Assembly (NCBI GenBank): GCA_020073705.1
Contig: JAIQES010000012.1
Span: 17,559-81,558 of the forward strand
Length of the DNA: 64,000 bases
Direction: 5' to 3'
From: Terriglobia bacterium
GTDB lineage: Bacteria; Acidobacteriota; Terriglobia; Acidiferrales; UBA7541
Of this stretch, positions 45,389 through 53,132 are shown in pieces. The notes below the pieces were generated by a model. That model had not been told where the DNA came from and searched no databases. It saw only the letters and a list, made by a program, of their open reading frames with translations. The position numbers and the translations under genes were made by a program. Every line of letters begins with the position of its first letter. Within the stretch, counting starts at the first letter, position 1.

Positions 45389-45473
45389 CCGGATTCTGTG
45401 AGAGCTGTTTGGGCCTTCGCGCGGTACTGCTTCCGAGTACGCCGTGATCCGGGCACGATCGCCAGCGTGCCGA
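45389..45473. repeat. Direct repeat A, copy 1
   Basis: Contains GAGCTGTTTGGGCCTTCGCG then CGGTACTGCTTCCGAGTACG and CCGTGATCCGGGCAC. It matches 46437-46510 over about 75 bases with few differences. It lies in the gap before the methyltransferase gene, and I see no coding sense in it. Confidence 0.8.
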
Positions 45474-45599
45474 GGCGAGCACATTTCCGGTTAGGTGACA
45501 GTGGGCCCATTGCCACGATTCGACCGGCACTGGAGTTTTCCAGGTTTTCTACATCGAAAGCATCCCGATTCGCGACCTTCAACGGCCTATAATGAATGC

Positions 45600-46229
45600 A
45601 TGTCGAATCCGTGGCTTGCCATCGCACTGGAAGACTACGAAGGGCACATGGGCTCCGATAATGTGCGCCAATTGGAGGCGCTTTCGGATCTTTTTAAGCG
45701 CGCTCTCGATCTTTGTAGTCCGGAAAGTGTTGCGGTTCTCGGGGTCGCTGGCGGCAATGGACTACAGCGGGTTGATTCCGCCATTACGAAGAGGATCATC
45801 GGGCTGGACATCAATGCGCGGTATCTCGAAGCCGTCCGACAGCGATACGGGGCCTTACCAGGTCTCGAACTCTGCTGTGCTGATTTGGCCGACAAGCACT
45901 TGAGCTTAGCTCCAGTGGAATTGGTGCACGCGGCTCTGTTTTTCGAACATACGGGATTGGGACGTTGTCTCGAGAATGCGCTGTTCTTGGTTGCGCCTGG
46001 GGGCAAGTTGTCCGTTGTGTTGCAGTTGCCGAGTGAGGCAGAACAGGATGTGACGCCGACGCCCTATTCATCCATGCAAGCGTTGCGGGACTGTTTTGCA
46101 TTGATCGATGTCTCGCAGTTTTGCCGAAAGCTTGAGGGAAAGGGGTTCCATCTGTTCCAGCAGGAGCAGCGGTCTCTACCGACCGGGAAGGCTTTCTGGC
46201 TCGGGATCTTCGCCCATAGAACCCGGTGA
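45600..46229 (+). CDS. Class I SAM-dependent methyltransferase
   Basis: A 209-residue protein with a Rossmann-type SAM-binding domain: motif I is SVAVLGVAGGNGLQRVDSAI, the acidic end of strand 2 is IIGLDINARYLEAV, and later strands are LELCCADLAD and LVAPGGKLSVVLQLPSEAE. The N-terminus (NPWLAIALEDYEGHMGSDNV) resembles methyltransferases of unknown acceptor in environmental bacteria. The substrate is not predictable. ATG 45600 fits the fold; the frame upstream only crosses repeat DNA. It is flanked by direct repeats A. Confidence 0.78.
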   Translation: MSNPWLAIALEDYEGHMGSDNVRQLEALSDLFKRALDLCSPESVAVLGVAGGNGLQRVDSAITKRIIGLDINARYLEAVRQRYGALPGLELCCADLADKHLSLAPVELVHAALFFEHTGLGRCLENALFLVAPGGKLSVVLQLPSEAEQDVTPTPYSSMQALRDCFALIDVSQFCRKLEGKGFHLFQQEQRSLPTGKAFWLGIFAHRTR

Positions 46230-46373
46230 ACGCGACTGTCGCTTACTCCACTGAAGGCCCATCACGGATTCCACGGCGGTGGAGCCCACTTGTTCGAACA
46301 ACGGACTCAACGCAGGGGTGCCCTTCGCTTCCCGGACATTCTGGGCGCATTGTCGCCGACCTTTCCACAATCC

Positions 46374-46410
46374 GGTTGTGTCCGAGTAGGCCGTGATCCG
46401 GAACAATCGC
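46374..46410. repeat. Direct repeat A, partial copy
   Basis: TCCGAGTAGGCCGTGATCCG followed by GAACAATCGCC matches the second half of repeat A, in the same orientation. Confidence 0.6.
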
Positions 46411-46436
46411 CCTGATCTGTGTCGGCTCGAAGGGGG

Positions 46437-46510
46437 CCGGATTCTCCAAGAGCTGTTTGGGCCTTCGCGCGGCACTACTTCCGAGTACGCCGTGATCCGG
46501 GCACAATCCC
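46437..46510. repeat. Direct repeat A, copy 2
   Basis: CCGGATTCTCCAAGAGCTGT, then TTGGGCCTTCGCGCGGCACT and CCGAGTACGCCGTGATCCGG; the match to 45389-45473 is about 75 bases long. The two copies bracket the methyltransferase gene at a spacing of about 1 kb. Confidence 0.8.
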
Positions 46511-46562
46511 GGAAGTTTGTGTAAAGGGCTGCTATCGACAGTCATCCGGCTAAAGCCAACGT

Positions 46563-46964
46563 TCATTGAGTGGACACTGGTAACCGTTCGCCCAGTTCTC
46601 GGTATGCAAGCCAGAACAGCACAGCGAACACCAGATCGGCAATCGCGAACGGCTTCCAGATGATGGTCATTCGTCCCAGGATCCAATAGGGAAAGATGAC
46701 GACGCAGTACGAAACCTTCAGCATGATGCCGTATGGGATGAGGCTACGGTTCTCCACCGGCCGCTTCGCCACGACAAAGAACATGATCGCAAAGACGATC
46801 AGCAGCGCCGCCGGAAACTGTATAAACCCGACATGATAGGGCACGGGAACGCCCACAGTCTCCAGTACCCACGCTGGCGCGATGACGAAGAGAATCCCGA
46901 GAAAGCCGTCGTAAAGCGAGGCAAAATAGAATAGAGCACGGATATAACCCGTCATTGCTGACAT
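46563..46964 (-). CDS. Small four-helix membrane protein
   Basis: A 133-residue integral membrane protein with about four helices: FYFASLYDGFLGILFVIAPA, FIQFPAALLIVFAIMFFVVA, GIMLKVSYCVVIFPYWILG and IADLVFAVLFWLAYREL. It resembles small DoxX-like or unannotated membrane proteins, but I cannot name a family. The ATG at 46964 has a strong AAAGGAGG and lies 13 bases inside the end of the radical SAM gene, so it is the third member of a coupled cluster. An N-terminal extension of 253 codons is only an antisense-type shadow of the radical SAM gene. Confidence 0.8.
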   Translation of the reverse strand: MSAMTGYIRALFYFASLYDGFLGILFVIAPAWVLETVGVPVPYHVGFIQFPAALLIVFAIMFFVVAKRPVENRSLIPYGIMLKVSYCVVIFPYWILGRMTIIWKPFAIADLVFAVLFWLAYRELGERLPVSTQ

Positions 46965-48286
46965 AAAGACCTCCTTTGCCGATTTGATTGTTCCAGGCGC
47001 TGCTGAAAGCGGCGCCGTCGCTGAGTAGTGAATTCCCCGCTGTAGAGGCGCATTCCAAGCTCGCGCAGCCCATGAGTCAGCGCCTGTGGAGTCATGTTGC
47101 GCGGTTGGAAGTTTACGTCGAAGAGAGTGCAGCGCTGCCACGCCGCCGGTTCGAGAAGGCGTCCCTCGCGCTCCAGTCGCTGGTAAAGCGGCGTCCCGGG
47201 AAACGGCGTGAGGACAGTAATCTGGACGTCGAATAGCTCCGTGCGGCGCACAAAATCGTAGACAGCATCGAATATCGATTCGTCGTGCCCGTCGAGGCCC
47301 AGAATGAAGCAGCCATTGACGCGGATGCCGTGATCTTGAATGGTGTGGATGGCGCGCTCGTAGGTGTCGAACTTGTGCAGCTTCCAGTCGCGGTTCAGCT
47401 CGATTCCTGCCAGTGCCGAGGGCTCGGGACTTTCCAGCCCGATCAGGACCTCGGCGCAGCCACTGTCGCGCATAAGCGAAAGCAATTCGGAATCGCCCGC
47501 GACGGAAATGTCGGTCTCGGTGAACCACCGCACGCCGAGCGGCGCGAGCTGGCGCAGCAGTTCCTTCCAGTAGCGCCGGTTGACAAGGCCGTTGTCGTCG
47601 GCGAACTCGATGAACGGCCTCCGCCATAAGCTGTTGATTTTGCGAATCTCCGCCAGCACCTTGGCCAGCGGCTTCTGCTTGTAAGAGGGCGTGAGCAGGG
47701 TGGAGCTGGCGCAGAAGTCGCAACGGAATGGGCAGCCGCGACTGGTCTGCACCGTGAGGCGGTTGTAACGCTCCGGCTCAAGCAGCTCGAAAGCCGGCAG
47801 CGGCGCTTCGGCAAGATTGAACTGCGCCTCACGGGAGCCGTATCGGGGCTGCAGGCGGCCATGCTCGAAGTCACGCAGCAGCGCTGGCCAGGAGAGCTCG
47901 CCTTCGCCGATCACTACTGCGTCGCCATGTTGTGCAGCTTCCTCGGGAAGCATGGTGACGTGCAGCCCGCCCAATACGACGGGCATGCCGTGCTCGCGAT
48001 ACCGGTCGGCAAGCGCGTAGGCTTCGAAGATTTGCGCCGAATAACTGGAGATGGCCACCAGATCATAGTGGCGCAAGGGCGCATCGCAGGTCGCCACGTC
48101 GCGCACCTCCACATATTCAACCTCGATGTGGGGTGGTGTGAGCGCGGCCAGCGTGAGCAGTCCGAGGCTGGGCAACGAAGCAATCGTCTTGCCGCGCTCG
48201 ACGAACCCGGGCAGTGAGAAGCCGAGCCCCATCAGCTCCGGGTCGCAGACCCGGATGCCGCTCATCGCGATCAGTCCGATTCTCAT
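46952..48286 (-). CDS. B12-binding-domain radical SAM protein
   Basis: A 444-residue enzyme. An N-terminal cobalamin-binding-type domain (about 1-140: LTLAALTPPHIEVEYVEVRD, VAISSYSAQIFEAYALADRY, VVLGGLHVTMLPEEA, VVIGEGE) leads into the radical SAM core with the cluster motif SRGCPFRCDFCASS and the barrel strands FIEFADDN, RWFTETDIS, EVLIGLESPE and GCFILGLDGHDESIF. Such enzymes methylate or rearrange unreactive carbons in lipids, cofactors and peptides. The typical His of the cobalamin DxHxxG motif is not seen, so base-off B12 binding is uncertain. Its ends overlap the genes on both sides (4 and 13 bases). Confidence 0.88.
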   Translation of the reverse strand: MRIGLIAMSGIRVCDPELMGLGFSLPGFVERGKTIASLPSLGLLTLAALTPPHIEVEYVEVRDVATCDAPLRHYDLVAISSYSAQIFEAYALADRYREHGMPVVLGGLHVTMLPEEAAQHGDAVVIGEGELSWPALLRDFEHGRLQPRYGSREAQFNLAEAPLPAFELLEPERYNRLTVQTSRGCPFRCDFCASSTLLTPSYKQKPLAKVLAEIRKINSLWRRPFIEFADDNGLVNRRYWKELLRQLAPLGVRWFTETDISVAGDSELLSLMRDSGCAEVLIGLESPEPSALAGIELNRDWKLHKFDTYERAIHTIQDHGIRVNGCFILGLDGHDESIFDAVYDFVRRTELFDVQITVLTPFPGTPLYQRLEREGRLLEPAAWQRCTLFDVNFQPRNMTPQALTHGLRELGMRLYSGEFTTQRRRRFQQRLEQSNRQRRSLCQQ

Positions 48287-48660
48287 AGCGCAAGGTAGAG
48301 CAATCCTACTGCCGCAGCTATCAGGCTGACCACGGGAACCGGAAATAGGTACCGAAAGCGCAGCTTGTAGGCGGAAAGGAAGCAGACCAACGGCATGGAG
48401 ACCTGCCCGACGAGCAGCAACCCGAGCAACACGTTGACGCTACTGCCGGCGAGATGGAACTGCGCCAAGAAGAACAACGAAACAAGATTCAGCAGGGGGA
48501 GTGCAACCAGGCAAAGATGGCCGAGACGCAGCATGCGGCGCGGCCAGCTTGCATAACCACCAAGCCATTGTGGGTCGTAAAAGCGCAGGCCCATGGCGCT
48601 GCCGACGAGGAAGCCGAGGACGATACCCGCCCAAGCCGCGATGAAGATGATTTTCTCCAT
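48283..48660 (-). CDS. Small membrane protein of unknown family
   Basis: A 125-residue hydrophobic protein with about four helices (IIFIAAWAGIVLGFLVGSAM, LCLVALPLLNLVSLFFLAQF, VNVLLGLLLVGQVSMPLVCF, FPVPVVSLIAAAVGLLYLAL). The loop RFYDPQWLGGYASWPRRMLRLGH between helices 1 and 2 is polar and may be functional. I do not recognise the family. It is the first gene of the radical SAM cluster and overlaps the next start by four bases, so its product should be made in step with the enzyme. Confidence 0.75.
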   Translation of the reverse strand: MEKIIFIAAWAGIVLGFLVGSAMGLRFYDPQWLGGYASWPRRMLRLGHLCLVALPLLNLVSLFFLAQFHLAGSSVNVLLGLLLVGQVSMPLVCFLSAYKLRFRYLFPVPVVSLIAAAVGLLYLAL

Positions 48661-48746
48661 GCCATCGCCGTTCTGTGCGGGCGCAAGAACGGCGGGCCCG
48701 CGCAGCAGGTCCTAGCTAGGGAACTAGGCGTGCAACTTAGCATAGT

Positions 48747-48764
48747 GCTGGCGAGATCGCCAGC
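48747..48764. promoter_or_regulatory. Perfect 18-base palindrome upstream of the radical SAM cluster
   Basis: GCTGGCGA-GA-TCGCCAGC, about 85 bases before the first start codon of the cluster, between it and the GlcG-type gene. It has no T-run, so an operator is more likely than a terminator. Confidence 0.45.
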
Positions 48765-48909
48765 CATTAGAGCGAGTCAGAACCGCTTGGCAGCAAAACG
48801 CGCAAACCGTAGAACTGGTCCTAATTCGGCATTTCGACTCGAGGCACCACGCGATAATTCCCGTATGGTGGCCCGCCCGGAAGTTGAGGTCCGGAGCGCA
48901 GAGCCGCGT

Positions 48910-50079
48910 TCAGCGCCGTTCGCCCGGCCCCGGGCCGCCGGCTGCCCCCTCGGCGCCATAGACCGGCAGCGTAGCGTGCTCGCCGAACGTCGCCTTTAGT
49001 CCCTCGATAGCGCAATTCTCATCCTGGCCGCCCTCGACGCCGCTGACGCCCACGGCGCCGATCATTTGCCCGTCGACAACGATCGGGATACCGCCCGCGG
49101 CCAGGAAGAATTTGAACATGTTCATATTGCGCGGGAGGTCGCGCGGATCGTTCCTGAGCCCCGTCCCACGGATGGAGGTGGGCTCGCGGAGCCTCAACGC
49201 CGTCTGCGCTTTCAGCAGCGCTGTGCGGATGTCGATGGAGAGTTGGCCGTCCATGCGCTCCATGTGCACCATCTCGCCGGCATTATCGATGACGTAAAGT
49301 GACATCGTTGCGCCCCTCGACGCCGCCCAATCACGACAGGCGCGGCCGATCTTCTTTGCTGCCGCGAGCGCAATCTGATTGCCGTCAAAGACGTGAGCCG
49401 CACCATTGCCGGTAACGACGAATTCCGCAGGCAGGCTCGACTTGGGCGCCGTGGTGGTGCCAAAACTTGGAACCGGCAGATTACTTCGATTGCCACTCTG
49501 TTGCGGCTCTATATCCTGCAGCAGCGGCGGAACCGATGGCCCGATCACTTCGAGCAGCGCGTTGTGCACGCAAATCTCGTCGGCCCACACAGGCGGGTTT
49601 GGCCGGTAACCGCCGGCTCCGACGACCCCGATCATCTGTTTGTTGACAACGATGGGAAGCCCGCCAGCAACCGGATAGAGGCCCAGTTGAACTTCATAAG
49701 ATTCTTGGTTGGGATCCCGGGCCACGCGGTTCATGGTGGCCTTGCTCGGTTGGCGCGTCATGAGCGCGGTGCGGGCCTTCATCTCGGCCGTCACGATATT
49801 GGTATAGCCTTGGCCGTCCATGCGATCCATGTAGACACGGTTGCCGTCATTATCGAGCACTATGATGGTGTTCTGCCCGCCTCGGGCGGTGTCCATGCGC
49901 TCGCACGCCTCGGCAATGCGCTGCGCGGTGGCTAGATTGATGGTGGTAAAATCCTGAATCTTTTCGGCGGCTTTGCCACTGACGACGAATCGCTCTGGCA
50001 CCGTTTGACCCAGCGCCAAGCCGCTAAGCGCGATTGCGGCGGCCGCCGCCAATCCCAAACTTGCGATACGATATTTCAT
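48910..50079 (-). CDS. Exported protein with two GlcG/HbpS-type domains
   Basis: A 389-residue protein with a signal peptide (IASLGLAAAAAIALSGLALG) and two copies of the GlcG/HbpS fold. Unit 1 (about 45-180) has LATAQRIAEACERMDT, IIVLDNDGNRVYMDRMDGQGY, KARTALMTRQPS and AGGLPIVVNKQMIGVVGAGG. Unit 2 (about 225-370) repeats this as ALAAAKKIGRACRDW, LYVIDNAGEMVHMERMDGQLS, KAQTALRLREPTS and AGGIPIVVDGQMIGAVGVSG. HbpS members bind haem and sense redox state, GlcG is linked to glycolate use; no ligand can be fixed here. A Gly/Pro-rich tail closes the chain. The paired units suggest a pseudo-dimer in one chain. Confidence 0.87.
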   Translation of the reverse strand: MKYRIASLGLAAAAAIALSGLALGQTVPERFVVSGKAAEKIQDFTTINLATAQRIAEACERMDTARGGQNTIIVLDNDGNRVYMDRMDGQGYTNIVTAEMKARTALMTRQPSKATMNRVARDPNQESYEVQLGLYPVAGGLPIVVNKQMIGVVGAGGYRPNPPVWADEICVHNALLEVIGPSVPPLLQDIEPQQSGNRSNLPVPSFGTTTAPKSSLPAEFVVTGNGAAHVFDGNQIALAAAKKIGRACRDWAASRGATMSLYVIDNAGEMVHMERMDGQLSIDIRTALLKAQTALRLREPTSIRGTGLRNDPRDLPRNMNMFKFFLAAGGIPIVVDGQMIGAVGVSGVEGGQDENCAIEGLKATFGEHATLPVYGAEGAAGGPGPGERR

Positions 50080-50224
50080 TACGTCTGCTCCTGACTTTGG
50101 CCGCCAAGTTTGCCCCAGCCCCGCGGGCGTGTCAATTTTGAAGTTGACGCGAGAGGGCGGCGAGCATATGTTTTCGCGCAGAGATAGAGTGGGAATCGGG
50201 AATCCCGGTTAGAGGAGCCTCACC

Positions 50225-50536
50225 ATGAGCTTTCCGAACGAAGAGCAGATCCGCGCGGCGCTCATGGAAGTTAACGATCCCGAGCTAGGAATCAACATCG
50301 TCGATCTGGGACTGGTCTATGGAATCGACGTTTCGAGCGCCGGTGTCGATATCAAAATGACAATGACCACGCCGACCTGTCCCCTGCATGCGTATCTGAG
50401 CAAAGCGTCGGAAGACGCGATTCGTAGCCATTTCCCGGACGTGAACGTGGTTCACATCGAATTCGTCTGGGAACCACCTTGGGACCCTGCCAGAATGTCT
50501 CAGACTGCCAGAAAACAGTTGGGGTGGTCCGGTTAG
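50225..50536 (+). CDS. MIP18/SufT-type metal-sulfur cluster assembly factor
   Basis: A 103-residue DUF59 (MIP18, PaaD-like) protein: EEQIRAALMEVNDPELGINI, VDLGLVYGIDVSSAGVDIKM and the reactive-cysteine motif TTPTCPLHAYL, ending in the usual VEFVWEPPWDPARMSQ-like FVWEPPWDPARMS. The family helps insert or mature iron-sulfur clusters. An AGAGGAG motif precedes the ATG. It leads a short plus-strand set with DUF2249 and NnrS-like genes, which suggests service to a haem or iron-sulfur enzyme of nitrogen-oxide or respiratory metabolism. Confidence 0.9.
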   Translation: MSFPNEEQIRAALMEVNDPELGINIVDLGLVYGIDVSSAGVDIKMTMTTPTCPLHAYLSKASEDAIRSHFPDVNVVHIEFVWEPPWDPARMSQTARKQLGWSG

Positions 50537-50584
50537 CCGGTCTACTGCATTTGCTGAAAGCGCGGGGGTCGCTACAATGCGGTC

Positions 50585-50794
50585 GTGCAAATGCGAAATA
50601 AGGATCGGCATCCGCTGATCTTCAAGACTTACGAAGAACTCCAGCCAGGAGAATCCTTCGTAATGGTGAACGATCACGACCCCAAACCGCTGTATTATCA
50701 ATTTGAGTTTGAGCAGCGCGGGAAATTCACCTGGAATTACTTGGAACAGGGACCGGAAGTGTGGCGCGTGCGTATCGGCCGAACAAGCAGTTAA
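50585..50794 (+). CDS. DUF2249 domain protein
   Basis: A 69-residue protein with the DUF2249 pattern: HPLIFKTYEELQPGESFVMV, NDHDPKPLYYQFEFEQRGKF and WNYLEQGPEVWRVRI. The domain occurs alone or fused in proteins near nitrite and nitric-oxide reductases and hemerythrins, but its chemistry is not known. The start is GTG at 50585 or ATG at 50591. It lies 48 bases after the MIP18 gene. Confidence 0.85.
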   Translation: MQMRNKDRHPLIFKTYEELQPGESFVMVNDHDPKPLYYQFEFEQRGKFTWNYLEQGPEVWRVRIGRTSS

Positions 50795-50943
50795 CGCAGG
50801 CCCAGCCAGCCCGATGTCCGCGTGGCAACCGTCGGCGATCACGATCATAGGACGATGCACGCGATCATTCCCTAGTCGCCGGAACTTTTTGCATTTTTTC
50901 GCATGACCTGTTCTTGGATTCGTTGAGAGGGGGAAAGCAGGCA

Positions 50944-52077
50944 ATGGTCAGGCTCAACCATCTCATGCGTTTCTCACTCCTAGTCCTTTCTCTCATCTTC
51001 TTGCTTCTGGCCTTATGGGCGGGGCTGATACGTCTGGGCTGGAACTTGGCGTGGCTGCAATCGATGCTCGCTCTAAACCATGGCCCGCTCATGGTTTGTG
51101 GTTTCCTGGGAACGCTCATTAGTCTCGAGAGGGCAATCGCGCTGGGCCGATGGTGGGGATACATCGCGCCCATTCTGGCAGGCTTGGGCTCGCTCGCTTT
51201 GATCGTCGGCCTCCCTCCCGGGCTGGGAATGCTTCTGATTGCGCTCGGTGGGGTGGGGCTCGTTGGGATTTTTGTCTTTGTCATCCTGAAACAGCTGGCT
51301 CTATTCACCATTACGATGGGTCTGGGGGCGGGGGCCTGGCTCGTGGGCAATATCTTTTGGCTCGCCAGGATCGCCATCCCGCAGATGGTCCATTGGTGGA
51401 TCGCCTTTCTGGTGCTAACCATTGTCGGCGAGCGCTTGGAACTCAATCGTTTGCTCGCTCCATCCCGTTACAGCAAATCGATCTTCAGCGTTGGGCTTGG
51501 TCTCTATTTGGCTGGACTGATTTGGGCCTCAATTCATCAAGCACAGGGGAATCGGATTGCAGGCATTGGCATGGTAGCGCTTGCCCTGTGGCTCGCTCGC
51601 TATGATGTCGCGCGATTCACCGTTAAGCGAAAGGGGCTTCCCCGCTTTATTGCCCTGTGTCTTTTCGGAGGGTATGCCTGGCTGGGGATCGGCGGTTTGA
51701 TCCGCGTGTTCGCGAGCCAATTAGAGGCTGCAGGCAGCCCTGCCTTCCTCGTTTATGACGCCATGCTTCACAGCATATTTCTGGGCTTTGTATTTTCGAT
51801 GATTTTTGCGCATGCGCCTATTGTCTTTCCCGCGGTCTTGGGACGGCCGTTGGCGTTTCGCCGGTTGTTTTACGTCCATGTTCTGTTGCTCCATCTGTCG
51901 TTAGTCTGGAGAGTCGTGGGCGATCTGTCGGGATCTTTTGGGGCATTCCGCTGGGGAGGCCTGCTGAGCGTTACCGCTTTGCTGATGTTTATGGTGAACA
52001 GCGTCTATGGCATGGTGGCCGGACAAAGCGAAGCTAAGGCTTCCTTGCAAGCCAGGAAGGATTCGTTCGCCTCATAA
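50944..52077 (+). CDS. NnrS-like haem/copper membrane protein
   Basis: A 377-residue polytopic membrane protein with about 11-12 helices. The segment LNHGPLMVCGFLGTLISLER in helix 2, plus later AHAPIVFPAVLGRP, fits NnrS-type proteins, in which histidines in membrane helices bind haem and copper and protect against nitric oxide. His in HGP, HWW and AHAPI are the candidate ligands. I chose ATG 50944; the TTG 30 bases upstream is in frame. With MIP18 and DUF2249 it forms a small set linked to nitric-oxide handling; a decayed Crp/Fnr fragment lies just downstream. Confidence 0.72.
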   Translation: MVRLNHLMRFSLLVLSLIFLLLALWAGLIRLGWNLAWLQSMLALNHGPLMVCGFLGTLISLERAIALGRWWGYIAPILAGLGSLALIVGLPPGLGMLLIALGGVGLVGIFVFVILKQLALFTITMGLGAGAWLVGNIFWLARIAIPQMVHWWIAFLVLTIVGERLELNRLLAPSRYSKSIFSVGLGLYLAGLIWASIHQAQGNRIAGIGMVALALWLARYDVARFTVKRKGLPRFIALCLFGGYAWLGIGGLIRVFASQLEAAGSPAFLVYDAMLHSIFLGFVFSMIFAHAPIVFPAVLGRPLAFRRLFYVHVLLLHLSLVWRVVGDLSGSFGAFRWGGLLSVTALLMFMVNSVYGMVAGQSEAKASLQARKDSFAS

Positions 52078-52154
52078 CCCCTTACCCCGAATAGGAACGT
52101 ACGGTTGCGGCGGCTCGGTTATGTCTCGGCAGATGAGTGCCTGCCAGCCGATTC

Positions 52155-52330
52155 TCAACTCTCCAAAGAAATCCTCTGTTTGCCGAGCTGAGTTAAAGAT
52201 GCGCTCAGCTGCATTGTCGAACGCGCCGTTGTGCGCCGCTTCGACCCCGGCCAACTCATTTTCTCTGAAGCAGACTCCTTCCCAGGTTCTTGGATCATCG
52301 AAAGCGGCAGGTTCCGAATGTTCAAGCTTA
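52155..52330 (+). pseudogene. Decayed and truncated Crp/Fnr-family regulator
   Basis: Two pieces in different frames give the start of a cyclic-nucleotide-binding-type sensor domain: STLQRNPLFAELS (52155-52193, then TAA) and VKDALSCIVERAVVRRFDPG with QLIFSEADSFPGSWIIESGR and FRMFKL (52192-52330). A one-base shift separates them. The match ends at the stop codon of tsaC (52328-52330), beyond which the sequence is antisense tsaC. No ligand pocket or DNA-binding helix remains. Crp/Fnr proteins often regulate NO-linked genes such as the MIP18-DUF2249-NnrS set upstream. Confidence 0.72.
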
Positions 52331-53020
52331 TTCCTCCGCTTCGTCCTCGATGGCTGCGCGGATCAACTCTTCCGAAATCATGCCTTCCCGCCTCACGGTC
52401 CACTTGTCGTCCTCAAGTTTCACGATCGTGGACGCAAGAGTTGTTCCGGCGGTTTCCCCGGCATCTAGGATCAGAGGAAGGCGGTCGCCCAACTGCTCCA
52501 GAAGTTGCTCGGCAGTGGAACACGGAGGGAGTCCGGAAATATTTGCGCTGGTGCCGGTAACCGGGCCCTTCGCCAAGTCAATGAGCGCGCTGACTATGGG
52601 CGATTTGGGCCAGCGCAGCGCAACATAACCTGTATGCGCAGTGACTTTGAGCGGAATCAGCGTGGAGGCCTCCACAAGCAGCGTCAGCGGACCTGGCCAG
52701 AATTTTGCAGCCAGTTTATGAAAGTTGTAGGGAACGTCGCGCGCGAGCGAAACAGCTTGTGCAATCGAATTGACCAAGATCGGCAGCGCGCGCGTTTCCG
52801 GGCGCCCCTTGACCCGGTAAATCTCCCCGACAGCCTTGAGATTGAAAGGGTCCGCGGCGATTCCATAAAAAGTATCCGTCGGGATGGCAACCAGTTCGCC
52901 GCGCAGGATGAATTGAGCTGCGTAACGGATTGCGCCGGGATCAGGCGTTTCTGGAGAAACCTTCAACAACTCAGCCGACAAAGTCGTGGACCTCAAATTC
53001 TTCCAACTACATCTTCGCAA
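52328..53020 (-). CDS. Threonylcarbamoyl-AMP synthase (Sua5/YciO/YrdC family)
   Basis: Makes the threonylcarbamoyl-AMP intermediate for t6A modification of tRNAs reading ANN codons. The 230-residue protein has the YrdC signature: GELVAIPTDTFYGIAADP, YRVKGRPETRALPILV, KFWPGPLTLLV, GYVALRWPKSPI, GPVTGTSANISGLPP and DAGETAGTTLASTIV. It is YrdC-only (TsaC length), without the C-terminal Sua5 domain. The first 25 residues are not conserved and a later start is possible. Its 3' end lies at the break of the Crp/Fnr fragment. Confidence 0.92.
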   Translation of the reverse strand: MRRCSWKNLRSTTLSAELLKVSPETPDPGAIRYAAQFILRGELVAIPTDTFYGIAADPFNLKAVGEIYRVKGRPETRALPILVNSIAQAVSLARDVPYNFHKLAAKFWPGPLTLLVEASTLIPLKVTAHTGYVALRWPKSPIVSALIDLAKGPVTGTSANISGLPPCSTAEQLLEQLGDRLPLILDAGETAGTTLASTIVKLEDDKWTVRREGMISEELIRAAIEDEAEE

Positions 53021-53132
53021 CCGGAGATACAGAGATGCAGCCGTGTGAAACTACCATAGGCGTTTAGTGCGTTCAAGGGGCGAAGTGCCGGCGCGCCATT
53101 GCTTTACCCGCAAGGAGTGGTTTGTTAGGCTC

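Larger units (their letters stand above)
46230..46562. other. Repeat-bearing non-coding stretch
   Basis: 333 bases between the methyltransferase and the small membrane protein. It holds a partial copy (46374-46410) and a full copy (46437-46510) of direct repeat A. There is no credible coding frame. Confidence 0.6.

Noticed and set aside
45255..45530. Minus-strand open frames over repeat A and the duplicate
   Set aside because: They exist only because the repeat copies share open frames; no start signal and no domain.
46563..47723. A 386-codon minus-strand frame including the small membrane protein
   Set aside because: The first 253 codons lie in a shadow frame of the radical SAM gene and are rich in Arg/Pro/His; only the last 133 codons have a ribosome-binding site and a membrane-protein pattern.
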